NCBI GenBank assembly: GCA_031279525.1
Contig: JAITIH010000190.1
Location: 1-5,433, forward strand
Origin: Deltaproteobacteria bacterium
GTDB taxonomy: Bacteria; Desulfobacterota; Desulfarculia; Adiutricales; Adiutricaceae
Direction: 5' to 3'
Length of the DNA: 5,433 nucleotides
Shown: positions 1-5,433 of the stretch, in pieces
How the letters are laid out: the number at the start of each line of letters is the position of its first letter
How positions within the stretch are numbered: position 1 is the stretch's first letter
Translations under genes and position numbers: made by a program
The notes under the pieces: generated by a model
Database searches by the model: none
What the model was told of the DNA's origin: nothing
What the model saw: the letters and a program-made list of their open reading frames with translations, nothing else

Positions 1-6
1 TATACT
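1..6 (+). promoter_or_regulatory. possible -10 box of the solenoid gene
   Basis: TATACT matches the sigma-70 -10 consensus TATAAT at five of six positions and lies 40 bp before the start codon, which would give a short leader. Any -35 element would lie outside the window, so this is only a candidate. Confidence 0.25.
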
Positions 7-33
7 AAGAAACAATGCTTATGAAAGCTAAAC

Positions 34-40
34 AAAAGGA
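34..40 (+). promoter_or_regulatory. ribosome binding site for the solenoid gene
   Basis: AAAAGGA ends five bases before the ATG at 46. This is normal Shine-Dalgarno spacing and supports that start. The two upstream ATGs (15 and 21) are in other frames. Confidence 0.75.
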
Positions 41-45
41 TTATT

Positions 46-3000
46 ATGGTAAAAAAAACTGCAGCTGATCAAAAAAAGAATAAAAAAAATCAGGCTAAGG
101 ATCTTGTACGAATTATTGAAGCTAAATTAGCCGAAGGCGACGCGATTGAGGCCAGAGCTCTTTACGAGTCCATCTCCAAATTAGGCCGGTCCGCTTCCAC
201 CGACAACCAAAAAGCCCGCGCGGCCCATAAACTTATCCATTATTACGTAGGCGCAAACGATCTGGAAAAAGCCCAGCCCTTGCTCCAGGCTTTGGCTAGA
301 AGAAGCGAGAACCTAGAAGTTTTGGCCCTCATGCTGGACGCCATGGCCATCATGTCCGAGGCCTCGGAGAGCTTAGGGCTTTTGGACTTGGCCCAAGAGC
401 TGCGCCAGTCCGTTTGGGAGCCGGCCGGCTGGGCCCAGTCCGACCTAGAGCGCCGGTCCGAGGAAATCTGGCGCGTTTTGGAGGACTTGCGCCAGAAAAA
501 CCGCTTAGACGAGGTATTGCGGTATTTCGAGGTCTTCTTGAAGGACCCGGCCCCGGAGCGGCTGACCCGGACCGTCAACATGGCCGTGGACATGACCCAA
601 AAGCTGTTCGGAGAGGGCCGCCGGAACGAGGCCGCGGCCCTTTTCGACCGCCTCTCCGACCGCTGGGACCAGTTGGCCATCGTCCGTCAGCACTTGGCCG
701 CTGGCCTGGCCAGCCTGATCCAGGCCTTGGCCTTTGACCAAGACCTGACCGAGGCCCTGGCCGTCTACGCCTATTTCGAGCGCCACCCCGAGGAGAGCTC
801 CTGGGCCCGGGTCATGGCCGCGGCCGATCTGGCCGACTCCTTGGTCGCGGCCGGCCGCGTCCCCGAGGCCTTGGCCCTTTGGCTGGCCCTCCCCTTAAAA
901 TATGAATCCGACATAGATATGGAAGTCGTCGCCAAACGGGCGGCCAAAACGGCCGAGCTTTTAATGACCATCTTAAAGGAAAACGGCGAGGCTCAGGCGG
1001 CTAAAGGACTTTTCGAGAAAATGGCCGAGACCGAGTGGGCCTATTGGCCAGGCTACGACCGCCATTTCGAGCAAAAGTCCCATTACCTATTGGAGGTCGT
1101 GGAGGCCGTTTACGAGGCCGTCCTGGCCGACCCGGATCAAAGCGCCGACCTATTGCGCTGGGCCGTCGAGGAGGCCAAGGGCTTAAGGTTCCCCTTCGAG
1201 AGCTACGACTTCTCCGAGTCTTTGCCCGTCGATTTCGCTCGCCTTAACGACTTGGACCGCCAAAAGTTCCTCTTTTCCCCAAAGTGCGAGCAAAGCGTGG
1301 CCCGAGCGGAGCACAATAAGGCCATCACGGCCGCCTCGACCGCCACCGAGGACGGCCTAATGCTCATCCAGCGAACGGAGGAGGATAACAGGAACGACGT
1401 CGGGGTCTTCCTTTTCTACAAAAAGATGACCGACTACATCGTGGACCGCCTGGCCATCGGCGAACTCCTCTGGACGGCCCTTAAAAGGGCCAACCTGCCG
1501 ACCTCGCTCATGGACCAAGAGGGGTTCGCGGCCCCGGCCAAAACGACCTTGCCCCGACGGATCGCGGTGGCCGAGGCCGCCGCCCGGAGCCTGCCTTGGT
1601 CGCGGTCGTGGACGACCGACGAGAAGGAGCCCATATTCGCGGGGCTAGTCGATAAGCTCATGGACATGGTCGCGGCCATGTCGACCAGTAGCCTTCAAAC
1701 CGACGACGATACCTTGGGAGTGGGGCGGCCAGCCGAGATTTTCAAGCGCCGCTACCTCGTCCGCGGCTACCGGCTCTTTTTGGAGGTCGTCAAGAAGTTG
1801 AAAAAGACCGGGCACGACGAAGAGGCCAAGACGTTTTTCTCCGACGCCCCTTGGCTTCTTTCCGCCGAATCCGGCGGCTTGGCCTATTTCACCGAGGCCA
1901 CCTTTTGCCAGGCCTACCCGCCGGCCATGTGGGACGAAAGGGCCATCACGGCGGCGGCGGTGGCCGAATCCGCCAATGGCGGCCAGCTATTCGATCTTTA
2001 CGGGGAGTTGTTGCGGATCCGGGTTAAAATGACCGACGTCGCCCAAGGGGCCGATTTTCGCCAATGGGCCGAACGCTTCGACGCGGCCCTAAAGAAAAAC
2101 GGGGGCCCTCCCCCATTGGCCCTAAGCCGGGCCTTGTCTATGACCTTAAAGGACTTCACGATGGAATGGCTTTTGGAGCGCGACCTCTCCCTTCTTAGCC
2201 TGGTTTTTGAGACCGGCTTACGCCTGGCCCGCGATCCCTCGGTTATGTATTTTTACTTTTTAGCGGTCAAGGCCTATATTGAGGGCGTGGCCAGGCGGGC
2301 CTCCTTGCACGGGGCTTTCGATTCCCTGGAAAAGGTCAGCGGGTATCTCTCCAAGGTTAACCTAGACGATTTCGAGCCGGAGGAGGGCCAAAAGGAGAAC
2401 TGGATCAGCGTCGCCCTCGTCAACGTCTTGGACTCGCTCGTTAGGCGCGAAATCATCTCTATAGCCCACTTAAAACGGATCGACTACGACCTGACCTTCC
2501 TCATAAAGCACCTTAAAGCCCTAAAAGGCGGCCTGTCCTGCCGCCTGCTCTTGGCCAAGTCCTTCGCCACCATTCTCTTTTTAATCGCCGACTCCAACTC
2601 CCTCGTCTTCCGGGCGCCTTTCAAGGCCTATTTCGAGTACATTTACGACTTGGTCAAGGAGGTAAGCACGAACGAGGCCGTCATAGAATTCGTCCGCGAT
2701 TTTTGGGCCGATTGCATCTTCGCCTACATGACGATTCTGGTCAACCACAGCTGGCTGGAGGAGGCCATCAAATTATACGATGGCTTAAACCCGCTCGACG
2801 TGGACAACCCCTTCGAGCTGGGCGACCGAGCCCAGTTTATGCGCCGCTTAATCGTAAAGCTGGAGAGATCGAATCGCCATAACGAGGCTTTGATTTGGCT
2901 TCAAAAGCTCACTGAGTTGCCTTTAACCCCGGAGGTGGAAGCCGCCTTGGCCTGGGCCGTCGACGAACTGGCCTGGCCCTTCATCGAAGATAACGACCTG

Positions 3001-3744
3001 ACGACCGCCTTACAGCTGTCTCAGCTTTTAGACCGCCCTAACCCCTGCGAACGGGCCATCGTCGTCCGGGTCGGGATCGTCGGGAGAATAATCGGCCTAC
3101 TGTGCCGAGATGGCCAGCTGGAAGAGGCCTTAAACCTTTACCAGTCGATCCGCGATTTGCCCTTAACCCAAATGAGCTACAACAACTACGTCCGAGGCCT
3201 ATGCTTCTTAATGGACGCCTTCGGCCGCCGCGGGGAGACGGCCACGGCCGCCCATCTCTTCGTCAACCGGGCGACCATGGACCTTAAGGAGTCCACGCGG
3301 AATCTTTTCAAAAGCGTAGCCGATAGGCTCGACCCGTCGTTCAAGACCCGGCCCAGCAAGCAACTCGCCATTCTGTTCTCCTTCTATCTCGACTTAGAGG
3401 AATACGAAATCAACGAGGGCCCCTTAGCCAGAAATGCCGTCGCCCTAGTCGAGGAGTGCCTCGCCGTTGGGGAGGAAAAACGAGCCCTGAGCGTCTACCG
3501 GGCCATAGAGTCGCTCCGCCACCTTAGTGATAATGGCCCGACTAACCATGCCGCCCTCAAGATCTTAGAGGTCATGCTCAAAACCGGCCGGGAGTCGGAG
3601 GCCGACGCCCTGGCCAAGACCCGATCCGAAAAATTGCCGCCCGGTGAAGCCCTCGAATTCAGGCGCCAGTACGAACGCCTGCCTCGGCCCTCGGCGGCCC
3701 CACCGCCGCTCCCCGAAGGCAAAGCCAAGGCCAAAGCCCGCTAA
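46..3744 (+). CDS. large TPR/PPR-like alpha-solenoid protein, unnamed family
   Basis: This is a complete 1232-residue protein that I cannot assign to a named family. It has no signal peptide or clear membrane segment, so it is probably cytoplasmic. The N-terminus is Lys-rich (about residues 1-18) and the last 20 residues form a Pro/Ala/Lys tail. Between them are degenerate two-helix units with the TPR-like pattern G-x-x-x-E-A-x-x-L/Y-(F/Y/L). They are seen near residues 31, 71, 191, 233, 270, 314, 589, 903, 944, 983, 1023, 1063, 1142 and 1181. Units around 1009-1073 (L-C-R-D-G-Q-L-E-E-A-L-N-L-Y; R-G-L-C-F then G-R-R-G-E) also resemble PPR or Sel1-type repeats. Residues about 330-900 are helical but the repeats there are hard to see. 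Such scaffolds usually bind proteins or RNA; no catalytic motif is visible. The start is supported by an RBS at 34-40. The first 40 or so codons are A-rich, unlike the GC-rich remainder. No operon partner follows. Confidence 0.9.
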   Translation: MVKKTAADQKKNKKNQAKDLVRIIEAKLAEGDAIEARALYESISKLGRSASTDNQKARAAHKLIHYYVGANDLEKAQPLLQALARRSENLEVLALMLDAMAIMSEASESLGLLDLAQELRQSVWEPAGWAQSDLERRSEEIWRVLEDLRQKNRLDEVLRYFEVFLKDPAPERLTRTVNMAVDMTQKLFGEGRRNEAAALFDRLSDRWDQLAIVRQHLAAGLASLIQALAFDQDLTEALAVYAYFERHPEESSWARVMAAADLADSLVAAGRVPEALALWLALPLKYESDIDMEVVAKRAAKTAELLMTILKENGEAQAAKGLFEKMAETEWAYWPGYDRHFEQKSHYLLEVVEAVYEAVLADPDQSADLLRWAVEEAKGLRFPFESYDFSESLPVDFARLNDLDRQKFLFSPKCEQSVARAEHNKAITAASTATEDGLMLIQRTEEDNRNDVGVFLFYKKMTDYIVDRLAIGELLWTALKRANLPTSLMDQEGFAAPAKTTLPRRIAVAEAAARSLPWSRSWTTDEKEPIFAGLVDKLMDMVAAMSTSSLQTDDDTLGVGRPAEIFKRRYLVRGYRLFLEVVKKLKKTGHDEEAKTFFSDAPWLLSAESGGLAYFTEATFCQAYPPAMWDERAITAAAVAESANGGQLFDLYGELLRIRVKMTDVAQGADFRQWAERFDAALKKNGGPPPLALSRALSMTLKDFTMEWLLERDLSLLSLVFETGLRLARDPSVMYFYFLAVKAYIEGVARRASLHGAFDSLEKVSGYLSKVNLDDFEPEEGQKENWISVALVNVLDSLVRREIISIAHLKRIDYDLTFLIKHLKALKGGLSCRLLLAKSFATILFLIADSNSLVFRAPFKAYFEYIYDLVKEVSTNEAVIEFVRDFWADCIFAYMTILVNHSWLEEAIKLYDGLNPLDVDNPFELGDRAQFMRRLIVKLERSNRHNEALIWLQKLTELPLTPEVEAALAWAVDELAWPFIEDNDLTTALQLSQLLDRPNPCERAIVVRVGIVGRIIGLLCRDGQLEEALNLYQSIRDLPLTQMSYNNYVRGLCFLMDAFGRRGETATAAHLFVNRATMDLKESTRNLFKSVADRLDPSFKTRPSKQLAILFSFYLDLEEYEINEGPLARNAVALVEECLAVGEEKRALSVYRAIESLRHLSDNGPTNHAALKILEVMLKTGRESEADALAKTRSEKLPPGEALEFRRQYERLPRPSAAPPPLPEGKAKAKAR

Positions 3745-3754
3745 GGGCCTTGGC
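3724..3754 (+). repeat. inverted repeat straddling the stop codon
   Basis: GCCAAGGCC (3724-3732) and GGCCTTGGC (3746-3754) form a perfect 9-bp stem with a 13-nt loop that contains the TAA stop at 3742-3744. There is no T-tract after it, so it is not a standard intrinsic terminator, although it could weakly terminate or protect the mRNA 3' end. Confidence 0.5.
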
Positions 3755-3854
3755 CCCTCGCCCATGGCCCTAAATCGGGGAGGACGATGGGGTCCGATAG
3801 GGTCTTCCTGGCCGCCTTCCTATAGGGCCTGAGCGGCGGGATCCGTGGCCAAAG

Positions 3855-3872
3855 GCCAAAGCGCCCTTTGGC
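3855..3872. repeat. 7-bp hairpin
   Basis: GCCAAAG and CTTTGGC form a perfect 7-bp stem around the tetraloop CGCC. The left arm is part of a GGCCAAA direct duplication (3848-3861). No T-tract lies on either side, so a terminator role is not supported. Confidence 0.45.
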
Positions 3873-3885
3873 GAGGGGGGGATCT

Positions 3886-3938
3886 GTTGGAAGCCTATGG
3901 CGATGAATCGGCCCGACGAACGGAAATCTCATATAAGG
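3886..3938 (+). ncRNA. possible group II intron domain I fragment
   Basis: The order TTGGAA, GCGATG, AATCGGC, CGAC, then ATATAAGG resembles, from memory, a segment of domain I of bacterial group II introns such as Ll.LtrB. There a TTGGAAAGCGATG stretch and an AATCGGC stretch precede ATATAAGG in the same order. The position upstream of the maturase remnant and the strand both fit. It rests on recalled short matches with gaps between them, not on an alignment or a folded structure, so it is tentative. Confidence 0.25.
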
Positions 3939-3976
3939 CGCGTTAAAGCGGGCGAGTTCGCCTAACAAAGCTTCTT

Positions 3977-4110
3977 AAACCGAAAGGCGGGGGCTTTAAT
4001 TTAGAGAGACGACAATAGGCGAAATTTCCGATAAACTTCTAAAGGGGCTTTCGTAGTGAGCCTTTAATAATGGCCTTTAATCTAAGCTTTAACAAGTTGC
4101 CTTTCGGTTT
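3977..4110. repeat. 12-bp perfect inverted repeat bounding 134 bp
   Basis: AAACCGAAAGGC (3977-3988) and its exact reverse complement GCCTTTCGGTTT (4099-4110) are 110 bp apart. No target-site duplication is visible at the outer ends (CTTCTT and CAGACG) and no open frame lies between, so it could be a MITE-like element or a long-range RNA stem of the suspected intron. Confidence 0.6.
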
Positions 4111-4224
4111 CAGACGCGACCCAATTGCGAGGCTGGATATGTGGCGGCGGGGAGCTCCTGGCCTCCGTCCGCGTATTTGATTATTTGACCGAACCATAAA
4201 ATTGACTATATGAAATATTACCCC

Positions 4225-4244
4225 GGCGGCTAAACGTTAGCGCC
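4225..4244 (+). repeat. bulged hairpin after an AT-rich island
   Basis: GGCGGCTAA and TTAGCGCC pair as an 8-bp stem with one bulged G around the loop ACG. It lies just downstream of an AT-rich stretch containing TTGACC (4185-4190) and TATATG (4207-4212), a weak promoter-like arrangement with a 16-bp spacer. Confidence 0.35.
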
Positions 4245-4336
4245 TAACCAAATAAGATGGCTTCGCAAAAAGTCCGGATAATGAACGCCAGAAAAATAAC
4301 CTCTTGAAATTATTAAAAGATTTTTCCAACGATTCC

Positions 4337-4354
4337 CGAAAACAGGGGTTTTCG
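4337..4354. repeat. 7-bp hairpin inside the maturase remnant
   Basis: CGAAAAC (4337-4343) and GTTTTCG (4348-4354) pair perfectly around the loop AGGG. It lies inside former coding sequence and has no adjoining T-tract, so it is probably incidental. Confidence 0.35.
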
Positions 4355-4443
4355 CGAGACCATCAAATAAGCGTTTTTATAAACGAGCTAAATCGGCGCG
4401 CGAGGTGATGGCTGGCCTATTTTAGCATAGCCGACCTGAAGAC

Positions 4444-4528
4444 GAGGCTCAGAGCTCTGGGAGACTCATAGCTCTGGGAGACTCATAGCCCTGGGAGGCT
4501 CATAGCTCTGGGAGGCTCATAGCTCTGG
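4444..4528. repeat. 17-bp tandem repeat, exactly five units
   Basis: Units start at 4444, 4461, 4478, 4495 and 4512. The first, GAGGCTCAGAGCTCTGG, is the maturase's own coding sequence. The other four read GAG(A/G)CTCATAGC(T/C)CTGG, all with CAT in place of CAG. Because the period is not a multiple of three, the TAG in each later copy falls in every + frame in turn, and TGA in the complement does the same, so the array cannot be translated through on either strand. It has no unique spacers, so it is not a CRISPR array. Confidence 0.95.
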
Positions 4529-4641
4529 ATGGACGGATTCGAAGGCGGCTTAGAACGCGCGTCTGGAAGCGTGTGGACGCCGTCGGAACCAGGCGTAAGC
4601 TCCCGCGGAAATTCGGAGCTCAGGGGAAGGCGCGGATGGGG

Positions 4642-4666
4642 GCCAACGCTCGTAAAGGGCGTTGGC
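4642..4666. repeat. 8-bp hairpin in the maturase C-terminus
   Basis: GCCAACGC (4642-4649) and GCGTTGGC (4659-4666) form a perfect stem around a 9-nt loop. A second stem, TTGGCG/CGCCAA (4662-4676, loop CGC), overlaps its right arm, so the two could only form as alternatives. It lies within the coding remnant and has no T-tract. Confidence 0.4.
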
Positions 4667-4738
4667 GCGCCGCCAAAAGCCCAATCCTGACCACAGTCAT
4701 AACCAAATCGGAGGTTGGCTAACCAGAGTTACGACGCG

Positions 4739-4750
4739 TCGCCTAGGCGA
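4739..4750. repeat. 12-bp perfect palindrome at the intron/Rpn junction
   Basis: TCGCCTAGGCGA is self-complementary over all 12 bases and lies six bases after another palindrome start (GACGCGTC, 4733-4740). GGTAAA/TTTACC (4769-4783) follows with a 3-nt loop. This cluster of dyads lies between the maturase stop and the first Rpn-like residues, where the intron's 3' RNA domains would be expected. No known operator is recognised. Confidence 0.45.
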
Positions 4751-4777
4751 AAAACTCACGTAGTAGGCGGTAAACGC

Positions 4778-5433
4778 TTTACCAAGAAACTTTTTTACGC
4801 CCTGCGGATCTTTGAGACTTGGCTCCGCCTGAGCGCCCTATACCCTAATCATGATATAACGTCAATTGTCGTTTTTACCGGTAATTATAAATATGAAGAT
4901 GTTGATTTATACCTCAATGAAAGCAAAGATTGTTGGTTAAATTTTGAGTATACTAAATTTTATCTTGTCAACTATAGCTTAGACGATCTTAAAAATTATC
5001 AGCTATTTTTATCTCCTTTTATCTATGTCGCTAAAGAGGCGGCTCTAGTGGATAGAAAAAGCGCCAAAGAACATTTAATCGCTGCTAAAAGAGTTATTGC
5101 GGAAGTTGTAAAGGTTGAAGAATCGACAGAAAAACAAAATCGATTGTATATTTTAATATATTTTTTTAAATTAAATCGTAAAGAGATAAAAAATGTTCTA
5201 TCTAAGGCGTTATTCATGGCAATTTATAACGACGAAATCCTTAAAGACGATTTAGAAAAAAGCTACCGCGAGTTAGGCCGGGAGGAAGGCCTGGAGGAAG
5301 GCCTGGAGTTAGGCCTGGAGAAAGTCGCCGCCGCGATGCTGCGGGCTCTCAAATTCTCCCGGCCAGAGATTAGCGAACTATGCGGGCTATCCGAGGACAG
5401 GCTGAACTCTCTCTCCCAAGAACTGGGGCTTGG
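4778..5433 (+). pseudogene. Rpn-family PD-(D/E)XK nuclease/transposase-like protein, 5'-truncated
   Basis: Rpn-family proteins are DNA nucleases that promote RecA-independent recombination. The frame is open from 4703 and runs off the window at 5433; recognisable similarity starts near 4778 with F-T-K-K-L-F-Y-A-L-R-I-F-E, which corresponds to the helix after the catalytic E-x-Q in the family. The strand I-V-V-F-T-G (4865-4882), L-V-N-Y-S-L-D-D-L-K (4964-4993) and a helical region follow. A G-R-E-E-G-L-E-E-G-L tract (about 5276-5317) and a terminal helix-turn-helix-like P-E-I-S-E-L-C-G-L-S-E-D-R-L (5363-5404) complete the typical C-terminus. The N-terminal third with the catalytic D and E-x-Q is not found upstream in any frame. 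The first in-frame ATG is at 5215, far too late, and the TTG at 4715 lacks a spaced RBS. The core is AT-rich while the tail from about 5265 is GC-rich. Its true 3' end is not in the window. Confidence 0.8.
5270..5317 (+). repeat. 12-bp in-frame tandem repeat, four units
   Basis: Units start at 5270, 5282, 5294 and 5306 with the form GAG(TTA/GAA)GGCC(G/T)G, each coding E-L/E-G-L/R. The two central units are identical. Because the period is a multiple of three, copy changes lengthen or shorten the Glu/Gly helix without a frameshift. Such G-x-E-E-G tracts are usual near the C-terminus of Rpn-family proteins. Confidence 0.85.

Larger units (their letters stand above)
3745..4255. other. about 510 bp without a credible gene; possible decayed intron RNA region
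   Basis: All frames are broken by stops at short intervals, apart from shadow frames running out of the preceding gene. No reading matched a family I know. The stretch holds short inverted repeats (listed separately), two GCCTTTAAT copies 13 bp apart (4060-4068, 4073-4081) and an AT-rich island at about 4171-4220 inside GC-rich surroundings. Because the C-terminal end of a group II intron maturase starts at its right edge, it may be the remains of the intron's 5' RNA domains and of the missing polymerase part. That is inference: no YADD motif and no convincing GTGYG intron 5' end could be found. Confidence 0.45.
4256..4722 (+). pseudogene. group II intron reverse transcriptase/maturase, C-terminal remnant
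   Basis: In intact form this protein reverse-transcribes and helps splice its own intron. Only domain X and the GIIM region are visible. Frame 1 (from 4256) reads I-N-E-L-N-R-R-A-R, a TGA at 4406-4408, then WLAYFSIADLKTRLRAL up to about 4460; family members have R-G-W-x-x-Y/F followed by x-A-D. A second frame (from 4522) reads L-D-G-R-I-R-R-R-L-R, matching the conserved L-D-x-W-I/L-R-R-R-L-R. It continues through V-W-K-R to RKGRWRAAKSPIL, the typical (T)RKGxWRxxxSPIL block, and stops at TAA 4720-4722. A 17-bp tandem repeat with a net 68-bp excess separates the two frames, and removing it rejoins them exactly at L-R-A-L-D-G. The polymerase domain, including YADD, is missing. A third-frame stretch, K-V-R-I-x-N-A-R-K at 4269-4295, may belong to the same protein before another frameshift. 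It is surely non-functional. Confidence 0.87.

Noticed and set aside
3724..3754. Intrinsic terminator of the solenoid gene
   Set aside because: The 9-bp stem is real, but CCCCTCGCCC follows it instead of a T-tract, so it is kept only as an inverted repeat.
3787..3825. 12-codon mini-ORF starting at ATG 3787
   Set aside because: GGGGAGG lies close upstream, but the peptide is tiny, unconserved as far as can be told, and lies in GC-rich decayed sequence where GGAGG is common.
3741..3968. 75-codon open frame on the minus strand
   Set aside because: Biased, Pro/Arg-rich composition, no family resemblance and no convincing ribosome site. It looks like chance openness in GC-rich DNA.
4257..4307. 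16-codon ORF starting at ATG 4257
   Set aside because: No good ribosome site; part of it (K-V-R-I-x-N-A-R-K) is better explained as a frameshifted piece of the maturase remnant.
4406..4408. TGA read as glycine (genetic code as in SR1/Gracilibacteria)
   Set aside because: TGA stands where Gly is expected, but the 1232-codon gene upstream is uninterrupted by TGA and rich in normal Gly codons, and the maturase is also broken by a frameshift. A plain nonsense mutation is simpler.
4444..4528. CRISPR-like array
   Set aside because: The 17-bp units abut directly with no unique spacers, and the first unit is ordinary coding sequence of the maturase.
4723..4785. Group II intron domain V
   Set aside because: GAAAAACTCACGTA (4749-4762) recalls the 3' half of domain V (GAAA loop then CACGTA), but the 5' half does not pair with it properly and the AGC triad is not seen. 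Too weak to call.
4769..4796. Intrinsic terminator (GGTAAA/TTTACC hairpin then TTTTTT)
   Set aside because: The stem is only six pairs with a 3-nt loop, and the T-run starts about seven bases after it, so the geometry is poor.
5023..5217. 64-codon minus-strand frame opposite the Rpn remnant
   Set aside because: It is the antisense shadow of a well-supported Rpn coding frame and resembles no protein family.

Overview
The window is bacterial DNA. A Shine-Dalgarno site precedes one very long, GC-rich, C-ending open frame, and behind it lies a graveyard of mobile-element pieces: a group II intron maturase and an Rpn/PD-(D/E)XK nuclease, both common in genomes rich in selfish elements. The phylum cannot be fixed from this sequence. 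A Gram-negative, perhaps host-associated, lineage is only a guess. All recognisable coding material is on the + strand.

Region 1 (1-3744): a possible -10 box and a good ribosome binding site lead into a 1232-residue soluble alpha-solenoid protein built from degenerate TPR/PPR-like helical repeats. I do not recognise a named family. A 9-bp inverted repeat straddles its stop codon.

Region 2 (3745 to about 4255): about 500 bp with no credible gene. It contains several short perfect inverted repeats, including a 12-bp pair 110 bp apart. A stretch near 3886-3938 reminds me of domain I of group II intron RNA. This is the likely place for the 5' RNA part of the intron whose maturase end lies just downstream.

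Region 3 (4256-4722): the C-terminal end of a group II intron reverse transcriptase/maturase (domain X and GIIM region) in decayed form. It is broken by a TGA in the conserved R-G-W-x-x-Y/F motif and by a 17-bp tandem repeat. The repeat's first copy is the gene's own coding sequence, and its four extra copies (68 bp) shift the frame. Removing exactly 68 bp restores a continuous match. The polymerase domain, including the YADD site, is absent.

Region 4 (about 4778-5433, running off the end): the C-terminal two thirds of an Rpn-family (PD-(D/E)XK transposase-like) nuclease with no start codon and no visible catalytic D...E-x-Q region. Its AT-rich core differs from its GC-rich tail, which carries 12-bp in-frame repeats coding for E-x-G-x.

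The simplest reading is that a group II intron inserted in or beside an Rpn gene, and deletion, point mutation and repeat expansion then eroded both. No gene-to-gene cooperation is evident. The only intact gene is the solenoid protein.
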